The notes below the pieces were generated by a model. The model made no database searches, had not been told where the DNA came from, and saw only the letters and a list, made by a program, of their open reading frames with translations. Shown here piece after piece: positions 16,831 to 25,118 of a stretch of DNA of 64,000 nt (positions within the stretch are counted from its first letter, which is position 1; each line of letters starts with the position of its first letter). A program made the translations under genes and the position numbers. Source of the stretch: Croceicoccus sp. (GTDB lineage: Bacteria > Pseudomonadota > Alphaproteobacteria > Sphingomonadales > Sphingomonadaceae); NCBI GenBank assembly GCA_002694745.1, contig NZMY01000014.1, positions 124,001 through 188,000 of the forward strand, written 5' to 3'.

Positions 16831-19488
16831 ATGGATATCGCCCGCAACCCCACCAGCATTCCCGGCAACCCCGAACTGGCCGACGCCGCGCCCGAGCCTT
16901 CGGCGCCCGACACGATCCGCCGCCTCGATTACCAGCCGCCCGCGTGGCTGGTGCCCGACATCGCGCTGGAGTTCGAGCTTGGCACCGAACTGACCAAGGT
17001 GCGCTCCACGCTGACGGTACGGCAGAACCCCGATGCGTCGCGCGACCAGACGCTGCACCTGTGCGGCGACAATATCGCGGTGATGGATTTGATGGTCGAC
17101 GGCAAGCCCGCCGAGGGCTGGAGCATGAGCGGATCGAACCTGCTGCTGCCGCTGCCCGGCGACGCGCACGAGGTGACGATCGAGACGCATCTGCATCCCG
17201 CGACCAACAGCCAGCTGATGGGACTCTATGCCTCGAACGGGATGCTGTGCACGCAGTGCGAGGCCGAGGGCTTTCGCCGCATCACCTTCTTTCCCGACCG
17301 GCCCGATGTGCTGTCGCGCTACTCCGTGCGGATGAGCGGGCCGAAGGCGGATTTCCCGATCCTGCTGTCGAACGGCGACATGACCGCCAGCGGCGAGAAG
17401 GACGACGGGACGCATTGGGCCGAATGGACCGATCCGTGGCCCAAGCCGTCCTATCTGTTCGCGCTGGTCGCGGGCGATCTGGTGGCGCGCAAGGACAGCT
17501 TTACCACCATGAGCGGGCGCAAGGTGGAGCTTGGCGTGTGGGTCCGCCCCGGTGACGAGGACCGCACCGAACATGCGATGCGCAGCCTGATCAATTCGAT
17601 GAAATGGGACGAGGAGGTGTTCGGCCGCGAATACGACCTCGACACGTTCAACATCGTCGCCGTCAGCGATTTCAACATGGGCGCGATGGAGAACAAGGGC
17701 CTCAACATCTTCAACACGCGCTATATCCTGGCCGATCCCGATACCGCCACCGATGGCGATTTCGACGCGGTCGAGGGCGTGGTGGGGCACGAGTATTTCC
17801 ACAACTGGTCGGGCAACCGCGTCACCTGCCGCGACTGGTTCCAGCTGAGCCTGAAGGAAGGCTTTACCGTGCTGCGCGACCAGATGTTCAGCGCGGACAT
17901 GGGCAGCGAGGCGGTGAAGCGGATCGAGGATGTGCGCATATTGCGCGCCGCCCAATTCCCCGAGGATTCGGGCCCGCTGGCGCATCCGATCCGCCCCGAT
18001 TCCTATCAGGAAATCAGCAATTTCTATACCGCGACCGTCTATAACAAGGGCGCGGAAGTCATTCGCATGATGCGCACCATGGCGGAGCCGGACAAGTTCC
18101 GCGAAGGCAGCGACCTGTATTTCCAGCGCCATGACGGCGAGGCGGCGACCTGCGAGGATTTCGTCAAGGCGATGGAGGACGGCGCGGGGCTGGACCTGTC
18201 GCAGTTCCGCCTGTGGTACGAGCAGGCAGGCACGCCGCAGGTCACCGCGCATATGAAGCACGACGCGGCCAGCGGCACGGTGACGCTGGAGGTGAAGCAG
18301 AAGGTGCCCGCCACCCCCGGCCAGCCGGTGAAGAAGCCGATGCATTTCCCGCTGAAGATCGCTTTGTTCGACCGCGACACCGGCACGCATGGCGGCGAGA
18401 TCACGCTGAACATCACGAAGGCGAGCGAGAGCTTCAGCTTCGACGGGTTTGCCAAGGCTCCGGTGCTGTCGGCCAATCGCGGCTTTTCCGCGCCGATCCA
18501 GCTTGAGACCGAGACGAGCGACGCGGACCTCAAATTCCTGGCCGCGAAGGACGATGACAGCTTTGCGCGTTACGAGGCGCTGCAGCAGCTGGAGACGCGC
18601 GAATTGCTGGGCGCGGTCGACATGGGACCGAACGAGGCCCGCCGCGCCGCGATTGCCGAGGCGATGGGCGCGATCATCGACGACGCCGCCATCGACGACA
18701 TGATGCGCGGCGAATTGCTGATGCTGCCCGCGATCAATTTCCTGATCGAACTGGCCGCGCCCGCCGACCCGCTGGCGCTGCACAATGCGCGCGAGCGGCT
18801 GAAGGCCTATCTGGGCACGCGGCTGCGCGATCGGCTGACCGCGCTGCACGACCGGGCGTCCAGGGTCGCGTTCTCGCTGGATGCGGACAGCCGCGGGGCG
18901 CGCAAGGTGAAGACGCAGGCGCTGATCCTGCTGGCGGGCGCCGATGCGGCCGAGACGGCGAAGCGCGCCGAGGCGCAATATCGCGGATCGGACAACATGA
19001 CCGACCGGCAGGGCGCATTGGCGGTGATGTCGGGGCTGGACGTGCCCGCGCGCGGCGAATTGCTGGACGATTTCCATGCGCGCTATGCCGGCAATGCGTT
19101 GGTGATCGACAAATGGTTCGCCATTCAGGCGAGCGCGCTGCGCGGCGACGTGCTCGATGCGGTGGAGGCTTTGGCGAAGCATGAGGACTTCACCATGAAG
19201 AACCCCAACCGCGTGCGCGCGCTTTATATGACGATGGCGGGCAATCCGGCGGCGTTCCATGACGAGAGCGGGCGCGGTTACCGGATGATCGCCGACCTCG
19301 TGCTGGAACTCGACCCGATCAATCCGCAGACGGCGGCGCGTTTCGTGCCTTGGCTGGGCCGGTGGCGCAAGATCGAGCCGGTGCGCGCCGCGATGATGCG
19401 CGAGGAGCTGACCCGCATGGCCGAGGTCAAGACGCTCTCCAAGGACGTGCGCGAACAGGTGACCAAGAGCCTCGACGCGAGTGCCTGA
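16831..19488 (+). CDS. pepN: Aminopeptidase N (M1 zinc metallopeptidase)
   Basis: An 885-residue protein of full bacterial PepN length. The exopeptidase motif GAMEN lies near residue 284 (NMGAMENKGLNIF). The zinc motif HEYFHNWSGNRVTCRDWF lies near 320, with the third zinc ligand Glu in LSLKEG about 18 residues later. The catalytic domain is followed by the beta-sandwich (DUF3458) and helical C-terminal (DUF3458_C) domains. It trims N-terminal residues from peptides in the cytoplasm. The stop overlaps the GTG of the next gene by 8 bases, so the two form an operon. Confidence 0.97.
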   Translation: MDIARNPTSIPGNPELADAAPEPSAPDTIRRLDYQPPAWLVPDIALEFELGTELTKVRSTLTVRQNPDASRDQTLHLCGDNIAVMDLMVDGKPAEGWSMSGSNLLLPLPGDAHEVTIETHLHPATNSQLMGLYASNGMLCTQCEAEGFRRITFFPDRPDVLSRYSVRMSGPKADFPILLSNGDMTASGEKDDGTHWAEWTDPWPKPSYLFALVAGDLVARKDSFTTMSGRKVELGVWVRPGDEDRTEHAMRSLINSMKWDEEVFGREYDLDTFNIVAVSDFNMGAMENKGLNIFNTRYILADPDTATDGDFDAVEGVVGHEYFHNWSGNRVTCRDWFQLSLKEGFTVLRDQMFSADMGSEAVKRIEDVRILRAAQFPEDSGPLAHPIRPDSYQEISNFYTATVYNKGAEVIRMMRTMAEPDKFREGSDLYFQRHDGEAATCEDFVKAMEDGAGLDLSQFRLWYEQAGTPQVTAHMKHDAASGTVTLEVKQKVPATPGQPVKKPMHFPLKIALFDRDTGTHGGEITLNITKASESFSFDGFAKAPVLSANRGFSAPIQLETETSDADLKFLAAKDDDSFARYEALQQLETRELLGAVDMGPNEARRAAIAEAMGAIIDDAAIDDMMRGELLMLPAINFLIELAAPADPLALHNARERLKAYLGTRLRDRLTALHDRASRVAFSLDADSRGARKVKTQALILLAGADAAETAKRAEAQYRGSDNMTDRQGALAVMSGLDVPARGELLDDFHARYAGNALVIDKWFAIQASALRGDVLDAVEALAKHEDFTMKNPNRVRALYMTMAGNPAAFHDESGRGYRMIADLVLELDPINPQTAARFVPWLGRWRKIEPVRAAMMREELTRMAEVKTLSKDVREQVTKSLDASA

Positions 19489-20242
19489 CATCATCACCGC
19501 CGCCCCGCTGGAGGGCCTGCCGCATGGCTTTCTGGGCCGGCGCGGCGGGGGGTCGGGCGGGGCCTATGCCTCGCTGAATGTCGGCACCGGGTCCGAGGAC
19601 GATCCCGCACTGGTGGAGCAGAACCGGCGGATCGCGGCGGATGCGGTGCTGCCGGGCGCGGCATTGGCGACGGTCTATCAGGTGCATTCGGCGCTGTGCG
19701 AGCGCGTGATCGCGCCGCGGCCGCTGGCCGAGCGGCCCCATGCCGATGCCATGGTGACGGACCGCCCCGGCGTATTGCTGGGCATACTCACCGCCGATTG
19801 CGCGCCGGTGCTGCTGGCCGACCGGCAGGCGGGCGTGGTGGGGGCGGCCCATGCGGGGTGGAAGGGCGCGATCGGCGGGGTGACCGACGCCGCCATCGCC
19901 GCGATGGAAGCGCTGGGCGCGAACCGCAGTGGCATCGCCGCCGCCATCGGCCCCTGCATCGCGCAGGTAAGCTATGAGGTGGATAAAGGCTTCCTCGTCC
20001 GGTTCTGTCAGGACGATCCGGCGAACGAGCGTTTCTTCAAACCCGGCAGGCCCGGCCACCAGCAATTCGATCTGGCTGGCTATGTCGCCGCGCGGCTGGC
20101 AGGCGCGGGTATCGGCACGGTGGCGATCACCGGGCACGACACGCTGGCGGAGGAAGAGCGGTTCTTCTCGTACCGCCGCGCGACGCTGGCGGGTGAGGAT
20201 GGGTATGGGCGGCAGATTAGTTTGATCGGGGTTGGGGCGTAG
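19481..20242 (+). CDS. pgeF: Multicopper polyphenol oxidase / laccase-domain (YfiH, PgeF-like) protein
   Basis: A 253-residue protein from GTG 19481 inside the pepN 3' end. Family motifs are VHS (TVYQVHSAL), the TADCAPVLLAD stretch with the metal-binding Cys, and AAHAGWKGA with the metal-binding His. The C-terminal half has GPCI and YEVD. Proteins of this family act as purine nucleoside phosphorylase/deaminase or clear mis-incorporated L-Ser from peptidoglycan precursors (PgeF); the exact role here is unproven. Operon with pepN. Confidence 0.88.
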   Translation: MPDIITAAPLEGLPHGFLGRRGGGSGGAYASLNVGTGSEDDPALVEQNRRIAADAVLPGAALATVYQVHSALCERVIAPRPLAERPHADAMVTDRPGVLLGILTADCAPVLLADRQAGVVGAAHAGWKGAIGGVTDAAIAAMEALGANRSGIAAAIGPCIAQVSYEVDKGFLVRFCQDDPANERFFKPGRPGHQQFDLAGYVAARLAGAGIGTVAITGHDTLAEEERFFSYRRATLAGEDGYGRQISLIGVGA

Positions 20243-20303
20243 CGGCGGGTTTTGCGGGTTATGGGTCGGAAGGGGGCATTCCAGTTACGACCGAAAGCGG
20301 TTG

Positions 20304-20696
20304 TTAAAGCTTTCGCACGATTTCGGCGATCTCAGGGTCGGTGTAAGTTTTTACCGGGTCATGAGTTGGCAAATTCGGACTAGCAAACTCCCCAGCATCA
20401 AATGCCTCGAAGACCCGAAAAAACAACGTCGGCCACGGTGGCGGCGACCCTCCGGCCTGCTGCCCAATCATCATGCCATAAAGATGATTCACTACCTCGT
20501 CGCAGAATTCGAATGAGAAACGCTTCTCATGGTAACCCACCGCAAGCTTTGTAGCGATCTGATCGTAAAGATGAGCTAGCGCCTGCCCTGAACCACCGGA
20601 CCAAGCGAGCAAATCGGCCTCAGTAGGTGCTTGGCCCTCCCAATCTACGGCATATCGTCGCTGAATTTCGACGAGGACTGATGAAATGTCGAACAT
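20304..20696 (-). CDS. Orphan hypothetical protein of lower GC content
   Basis: A 130-residue, acidic, helix-rich protein with no signal peptide, membrane segment or motif that I recognise. ATG 20696 is preceded in frame by GTG 20699 and TTG 20717, so the start is uncertain, and no good ribosome site is visible. By eye its base composition is clearly more AT-rich than the host genes on both sides, and it stands alone next to a dispersed repeat element. This fits recent acquisition. The sequence looks protein-like (varied composition, regular hydrophobic spacing), so it is probably a real gene. Confidence 0.6.
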   Translation of the reverse strand: MFDISSVLVEIQRRYAVDWEGQAPTEADLLAWSGGSGQALAHLYDQIATKLAVGYHEKRFSFEFCDEVVNHLYGMMIGQQAGGSPPPWPTLFFRVFEAFDAGEFASPNLPTHDPVKTYTDPEIAEIVRKL

Positions 20697-20786
20697 CACT
20701 AGGAGATACCACGGCAACGTCAGCTTACCACCTCATTCCCGTCATTCCAGTGCACTTCATAAGCAGACGTCGCCCACCTCCGCGTT

Positions 20787-20884
20787 CGTCATTCCTGCGA
20801 AGGCGGGAGCATGAGTGGCCAAAGGCCAACCTTGCGAGACATGGCGCCAATTCGCTGTGGACCCCCGCCTGCGCGGGGATGACG
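20787..20884. repeat. Dispersed intergenic inverted-repeat element (REP/MITE-like)
   Basis: The ends are imperfect inverted repeats: CGTCATTCCTGCGAAGGCGG (from 20787) faces the complement of a block ending GGGGATGACG (20861-20884), with about 19 of 23 bases matching. The middle is about 50 bases. This GTCATTCC-GCGAAGGCGGG pattern is a common intergenic repeat in sphingomonads and other alphaproteobacteria (recalled knowledge, not searched). It fills the gap between the orphan gene and the hydrolase gene and could fold into a long hairpin at the RNA level. Confidence 0.65.
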
Positions 20885-20924
20885 CAGGTGGCAAGCGGCG
20901 GCTGCGCTTATTCGTGGGGCGGTG

Positions 20925-21851
20925 TCACAGCCCCGCGTAAAGCGCCAGCATCTGCGCCCATGCCTTTTCCGCCTCGGCCCGGTCGTAGGCGGGGCTGTCG
21001 AGGACGGTCCAGCCGTGGTCGGCGGGATAGACGATGACTTCGATGGGTGCGCCCACCGCCGCGGCCGCTTCGCGCAGGGCGGTCTTGGCTTCGGGCTGCT
21101 TGGCGTCGTCGTCCTGCGAGATGGCGACGAGGTAGGATGTGCCCGCCTGCATGATGCGGTGCGGGCTTTGCGGGGAATCGGTGACCAGCCCGCCGCCATG
21201 CATCGAGGCGGCGGCCTTGACGCGGGCAGGCACGGCGGCGGCGGCGTAGAAGGTCCACGAACCGGTCATGCAATGCCCGTTCGCGCCGATGCCGCGCGCG
21301 GTGTCGACCGCATCCTGCGCATCCAGCCATGCGACGAAGGCCCTGGTGTCGGCCATCACCGCGTCGGGCGTGTTCTGCTCGCGCCAGGGGCCGACCTTGG
21401 AGAAGCCCTCATCGTTCATGAAACCGGCGAAATCGGCGAATTGCTGGCCCTTGACCGAGCGGTAATAGGGATTGGGGTGCAGCACCGCATAGCCCTCGCC
21501 CGCCAGCCTTTCGGCCATCTGCTGCGAGGCGGGGCGCACGCTGGCGATGTCGGGCCACATGATGATGGCGGGGTGCTTGCCCTCGGCAGGGTGATAGAAG
21601 GTCGCGTCGGCGGTTCCGGCGGGGGTGGGGATCGACACTTCGCTGCGCGTGACGGCAGCACCTGTGCCCGTGGCGGTCGCGGCGGCCTCTTGCGCGGTGG
21701 CGCCTTCGTTACCCGATGCGCATCCGGCCAGCAGCGCCGCACCGCCCATCGCGGCGAAACTGCGGCGGTTCATCGCGCCCGCGCCCATCGAGTCCCCACT
21801 CATCGAGCCCGAATTCTTCGCCATTTCGGCAAGCTGGCGTTCGTCGCACAT
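20925..21851 (-). CDS. Dienelactone hydrolase family protein with Tat and lipobox-like signal
   Basis: A 308-residue alpha/beta hydrolase. ATG 21851 is chosen because GAGGAG lies 7 bases upstream; the frame opens at 21923. The N-terminus begins MCDERQL, then carries MNRRSFAAMGGAALLAGCAS near residues 27-46: a twin-arginine motif followed by a hydrophobic core and LAGC, so it is probably exported folded and perhaps lipidated. The DLH core follows, with NGHCMTGSW as nucleophile elbow (Cys in G-x-C-x-G, as in true dienelactone hydrolases) and PADHGW as the catalytic-His region. Substrate unknown. Confidence 0.82.
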   Translation of the reverse strand: MCDERQLAEMAKNSGSMSGDSMGAGAMNRRSFAAMGGAALLAGCASGNEGATAQEAAATATGTGAAVTRSEVSIPTPAGTADATFYHPAEGKHPAIIMWPDIASVRPASQQMAERLAGEGYAVLHPNPYYRSVKGQQFADFAGFMNDEGFSKVGPWREQNTPDAVMADTRAFVAWLDAQDAVDTARGIGANGHCMTGSWTFYAAAAVPARVKAAASMHGGGLVTDSPQSPHRIMQAGTSYLVAISQDDDAKQPEAKTALREAAAAVGAPIEVIVYPADHGWTVLDSPAYDRAEAEKAWAQMLALYAGL

Positions 21852-21927
21852 CGGCATTCTCCTCGCATGTTCGGCGGCGAGAATAGGCGCTGACCGGGCA
21901 TAAGCAACCGCCCGAATGTACATGGCG

Positions 21928-22938
21928 TCAGCGGCGGGTGAGCGCGGCCTCGCTCTCGTCCAGCAGCTGCGCGATGATGTCGGCGACGGGTTCTTCCTTT
22001 TTCACCATGCCGACCGACTGGCCCGCCATCAGCGATCCGTTCTCGATATCGCCGTCGATCACCGCGCGGCGCAGCGCGCCTGCCCAGTAATGCTCGATCT
22101 GCAATTGCGCTTCCATCATCTCGAGCCCCTCGCTGTCGAGCAGGCCTGCCACTTCGCGCTGCTTGGTGGTGAACGCCTCGGTGCCCTTGTTCTTGAGCGC
22201 GCGGACGGGGATCACCGGCAGGCGCGGATCGACCTGCACGCTGGCGACCGCGTCGCGGGCCCCGGCGCGGAAGAAGGCCTTCTTGAAGTCGGGATGGGCG
22301 ATGCTTTCGGTTGCGCAGGCGAAACGCGTGCCCAGCTGCACGCCCGCCGCGCCCATTTCCAGATAGCCGGCAATGGCCTCGCCCCGCCCGATGCCGCCCG
22401 CCACGAAGACGAGGTGATCGTTCGCCAGTTCGGGCAGGAATTCCTGTGCCAGCACGCTGGTCGAGACGGGGCCGATATGGCCGCCTGCCTCCATCCCCTC
22501 GATCACCATGGCATCCGCGCCCGAACGCAGCAGTTTCTTCGCCAGCGCCAGCGTGGGGGCAAAGCAGATGACCTTGGCGCCCGATGCCTTGATCGCCTCG
22601 ACGCTGCCCTTGGGGGGCAGGCCGCCTGCCAGCACGACATGGCCGACGCCGTGCTTCCTGCACACATCGATCAGCTCCATGATCTGCGGGTGCATGGTGA
22701 TGAGGTTCACGCCGAAGGGCTTGTCCGTCATGCCCCTGGTCGCCGCGATCTCGGCATCCAGCAGATCGGGCGTCATCGCGCCGCAGGCGATCACGCCGAA
22801 CCCGCCCGCGTTGGACATGGCGGAGACCAGGTTGCGCTCCGAAACCCAGCTCATCGCGCCGCACAGGATCGCATATTCGCTGCCGAGGAATTCGGCACCG
22901 CGCGCCATCAGCGCCTGCGTCTTGGAATGGCTGGTCAT
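21928..22938 (-). CDS. Nitronate monooxygenase (FMN-dependent, NPD family)
   Basis: A 336-residue TIM-barrel flavoprotein. Family landmarks are CGAMSWVSERNLVSAMSNAGGFGVI at the start (the AMSN-AGG-G region), PFGVNLI, the VIEGMEAGGHIG loop and the FVAGGIGRGEAIAGYLEMGAAGVQLGTRF phosphate-binding end. Nitronate monooxygenases detoxify alkyl nitronates such as propionate 3-nitronate; FabK-type enoyl reductases share the fold and are the main alternative. It ends 76 bases before the start of the hydrolase gene on the same strand. Confidence 0.85.
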   Translation of the reverse strand: MTSHSKTQALMARGAEFLGSEYAILCGAMSWVSERNLVSAMSNAGGFGVIACGAMTPDLLDAEIAATRGMTDKPFGVNLITMHPQIMELIDVCRKHGVGHVVLAGGLPPKGSVEAIKASGAKVICFAPTLALAKKLLRSGADAMVIEGMEAGGHIGPVSTSVLAQEFLPELANDHLVFVAGGIGRGEAIAGYLEMGAAGVQLGTRFACATESIAHPDFKKAFFRAGARDAVASVQVDPRLPVIPVRALKNKGTEAFTTKQREVAGLLDSEGLEMMEAQLQIEHYWAGALRRAVIDGDIENGSLMAGQSVGMVKKEEPVADIIAQLLDESEAALTRR

Positions 22939-23083
22939 GTCGTCGTCGCGTCCTTGGAAAAATGGCGTTGCGGCGCTTTAGGCAGCGGGTGTGATCACGG
23001 CAAGTGCGGGGCGGCGAAGATATGGGGAACGACGACCGGCGGGGGGCGTAGGTTCGCAAAGTGTCATGGCAAGGGAGCGCGGC

Positions 23084-23602
23084 ATGGACATGCTATTCGG
23101 CGAAGACTGGAGTGCGGCGGTGCTGCGCGGGCTGGTGCTGGGCGCGATCGCACTGATGTGGGTGGTGCTGCTGGTCCGCATATTGGGGCTGCGCAGCTTT
23201 TCCAAGATGACCAATTTCGACTTCGTGATGACGATCGCGATGGGCTCGCTGATCGCATCGGCGTCGCAGTCCGAGAAGATCCTGCCGTTTCTGCAGGGGC
23301 TGGCGGCGATGGTGTCGCTGTTCGCGGTGCAATGGACCGCGGCGCGCCTGCGCAAATCCTCGGACGCGGTAGAGGCCGCGATCAGCAACACGCCGCTGAT
23401 CCTGATGCGCAACGGCGAATATTGCGAGGAGGCGCTGAAGGCCACCCGCGTCAGCCGCAACGACCTTGTCGCCAAGCTGCGCGAGGCGAACGTGATGGAC
23501 CTGTCCGAAGTGCGCGCCGTGGTGCTGGAAACGACGGGGGACATCTCCGTCCTGCACGGCGATCACCTCAGCGAGGCGATGCTGAAGGGCGTCGCCCAAT
23601 AG
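23084..23602 (+). CDS. DUF421 (YetF family) membrane protein
   Basis: A 172-residue protein. ATG 23084 has AGGGAG 6 bases upstream; the frame opens at 22991. It has three hydrophobic segments at about 10-35, 50-65 and 65-85, including the characteristic GLRSFSKMTNFDFVMTIAMGS stretch in which an R/K-rich turn precedes FDF and a G-S membrane helix. The C-terminal cytosolic YetF domain follows, with the ILMRNGEYCEEALKATRVSRNDL pattern. The function of the family is unknown. It is separate from the DUF1328 gene by about 70 bases. Confidence 0.85.
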   Translation: MDMLFGEDWSAAVLRGLVLGAIALMWVVLLVRILGLRSFSKMTNFDFVMTIAMGSLIASASQSEKILPFLQGLAAMVSLFAVQWTAARLRKSSDAVEAAISNTPLILMRNGEYCEEALKATRVSRNDLVAKLREANVMDLSEVRAVVLETTGDISVLHGDHLSEAMLKGVAQ

Positions 23603-23674
23603 GCCGCAGCGGAACGATGGCGGCGACGGCCCATTGAGAGGGCAGACACCCCGAATTTTATCAAGGAAATGCAT

Positions 23675-23857
23675 ATGTACGGTTGGGCCATCATGTTCGC
23701 GCTTGTCGCGCTGGTCGCGGCGATTTTGGGCTTTAGCGGGCTGGCGGGGACGCTGGCCAATATCGCGCTGGTCATCTTCGTGATCGCGCTGGTGGCGACG
23801 GCCGTGTTTTTCTTCATGGGCTGGAAGGCGGCGAAGGCGGTGGGCCGGAAGTTGTAG
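23675..23857 (+). CDS. DUF1328 (YtjA family) small membrane protein
   Basis: A 60-residue protein of two hydrophobic segments (about 3-22 and 28-48) with a basic C-terminus, matching the small DUF1328/YtjA family. Of two ATGs, 23669 has AAGGAA directly against it, whereas 23675 has it 6 bases upstream, so 23675 is preferred. Members are often stress-induced; the function is unknown. Confidence 0.82.
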   Translation: MYGWAIMFALVALVAAILGFSGLAGTLANIALVIFVIALVATAVFFFMGWKAAKAVGRKL

Positions 23858-23865
23858 CGCCCCAA

Positions 23866-24387
23866 TCAGCGGGTGTCGTCGATCAGCCGTGACAATTCGG
23901 CATCGTCGCTTTCCGCCAGATCGAGCAGCCGCCGGTAGGGATCGCCTTTCAGACGCAGCGCTGCGGCGAAGGCCGGTTCGGTTTTCAGGCCGGTCCGCCT
24001 CCATTTCATCACCACATCGGCAAGACGCGGCCCGCCCAGCGCCAGCAGGCGCCGTTCGGCGATGAAGTGGCGCCAGCCCGCTTGCTGCGAGACGGGCTTT
24101 GCCTGCCCGAAGATCTCGAACTGCCAGCCGTGTGCGGCGAAACCGGCCAGCACGGGCCGGTCGTCGCGGCTCCACTGCCACACGCGGAAATCCGCGCAAT
24201 CGGCGAACCGATCCCACAGGATTTGCGCGAACCGCGCCGGGTCGGGCGCGTGGCACAATATGTCGATGTCGCTGCCCGGCAAGTCGAGACCGAGCGGCGG
24301 CGTGCCCGCGATGTGGGGATCGTAGGGTTGCAACGCCTCCATGACCCCGGTGCGGGTTAACGCTTCACGGTAATCGATGCGGGTCAT
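23866..24387 (-). CDS. DUF4269 nucleotidyltransferase-fold protein
   Basis: A 173-residue protein starting MTRIDYREALTRTG. It contains the nucleotidyltransferase-like LPGSDIDILC (residues about 38-47), where the two Asp of DID are the usual metal ligands. Then come WQFEIFG and FIAERRLLALGG. These features match DUF4269, a small family distantly related to MNT/KNT nucleotidyltransferases with unknown substrate. The long frame running on to 25239 is antisense coincidence over rlmE. Confidence 0.8.
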   Translation of the reverse strand: MTRIDYREALTRTGVMEALQPYDPHIAGTPPLGLDLPGSDIDILCHAPDPARFAQILWDRFADCADFRVWQWSRDDRPVLAGFAAHGWQFEIFGQAKPVSQQAGWRHFIAERRLLALGGPRLADVVMKWRRTGLKTEPAFAAALRLKGDPYRRLLDLAESDDAELSRLIDDTR

Positions 24388-24431
24388 GACTGACGCTCCG
24401 CCCCGTTTCGTTTCGCCAGTCGCCAAGATCG

Positions 24432-25109
24432 TCAGATCGCGCGATCCTCCGGCGTGCCCTTGCAGCCGCTGGCGATGACGTACCATTCGCTGCTGTCCTT
24501 GCGGCTGGCGGGCGGCTTGGCGTGCTTGACCGTGGTGAAATGCTTCTTGAGGATGCTGAGCAGCGCGGTGTCGGTGCCGCCCGCGAAGACCTTGGCGACG
24601 AAGGTGCCGCCCTCGGCCAAGGTGCGGATCGCGAAATCGGCGGCGGCCTCGACAAGGCCCATGGTGCGCAAATGGTCGGTCTGCTTGTGGCCCACCGTGT
24701 TCGCCGCCATGTCCGACAGCACCAGATCGGGCGCTTCGCCCAGCGCGTCCATCAGTGCGTCGGGCGCCTTGTCGTCCATGAAATCCATCTGGAAGATCGT
24801 GACCCCCGCGATCGGCTCGACCTCCAGCAAATCGATGCCGACGATCTTTGCCTGCGGGCTTTTCTTGGCCACCAGCTGCGCCCAGCCGCCCGGCGCGATG
24901 CCCAGGTCGACGACGGCGCGCGTGCCTTTCAGCAGGCCGAATTTCTCGTCCAGCTCGGCCAGCTTGAACGCGGCGCGGCTGCGATATCCCTCGGCCTTGG
25001 CCTTGGCGACATAGGGGTCGTTCAGCTGCCGCGCCAGCCAGCGCGCGCTGCTCGCCGTGCGCTTCTTGTTGCTTTTCAGCTTCTGGCGGTCGCTTCCCGA
25101 TCTGCTCAT
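24432..25109 (-). CDS. rlmE: 23S rRNA (uridine-2'-O)-methyltransferase RlmE
   Basis: A 225-residue FtsJ/RrmJ protein. A basic N-terminus is followed by NDPYVAKAKAEGYRSRAAFKL (first catalytic lysine region), the SAM motif VVDLGIAPGGWAQ, the catalytic Asp in LSDMAANTVG and the late Lys/Glu in VAKVFAGG. It methylates U2552-equivalent in the A-loop of 23S rRNA in the 50S subunit. It starts 9 bases after the stop of the ppx/gppA gene, so the two are one transcription unit, an arrangement common in this order. Confidence 0.95.
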   Translation of the reverse strand: MSRSGSDRQKLKSNKKRTASSARWLARQLNDPYVAKAKAEGYRSRAAFKLAELDEKFGLLKGTRAVVDLGIAPGGWAQLVAKKSPQAKIVGIDLLEVEPIAGVTIFQMDFMDDKAPDALMDALGEAPDLVLSDMAANTVGHKQTDHLRTMGLVEAAADFAIRTLAEGGTFVAKVFAGGTDTALLSILKKHFTTVKHAKPPASRKDSSEWYVIASGCKGTPEDRAI

Positions 25110-25118
25110 CGGCGGGCC

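Noticed and set aside
16825-19497. 890-codon minus-strand frame over pepN
   Set aside because: Mirror of pepN codon bias in high-GC DNA; PepN on the plus strand has all catalytic motifs.
20304-20717. Toxin-antitoxin pair at the orphan gene
   Set aside because: No second small gene next to it and no toxin or antitoxin motif.
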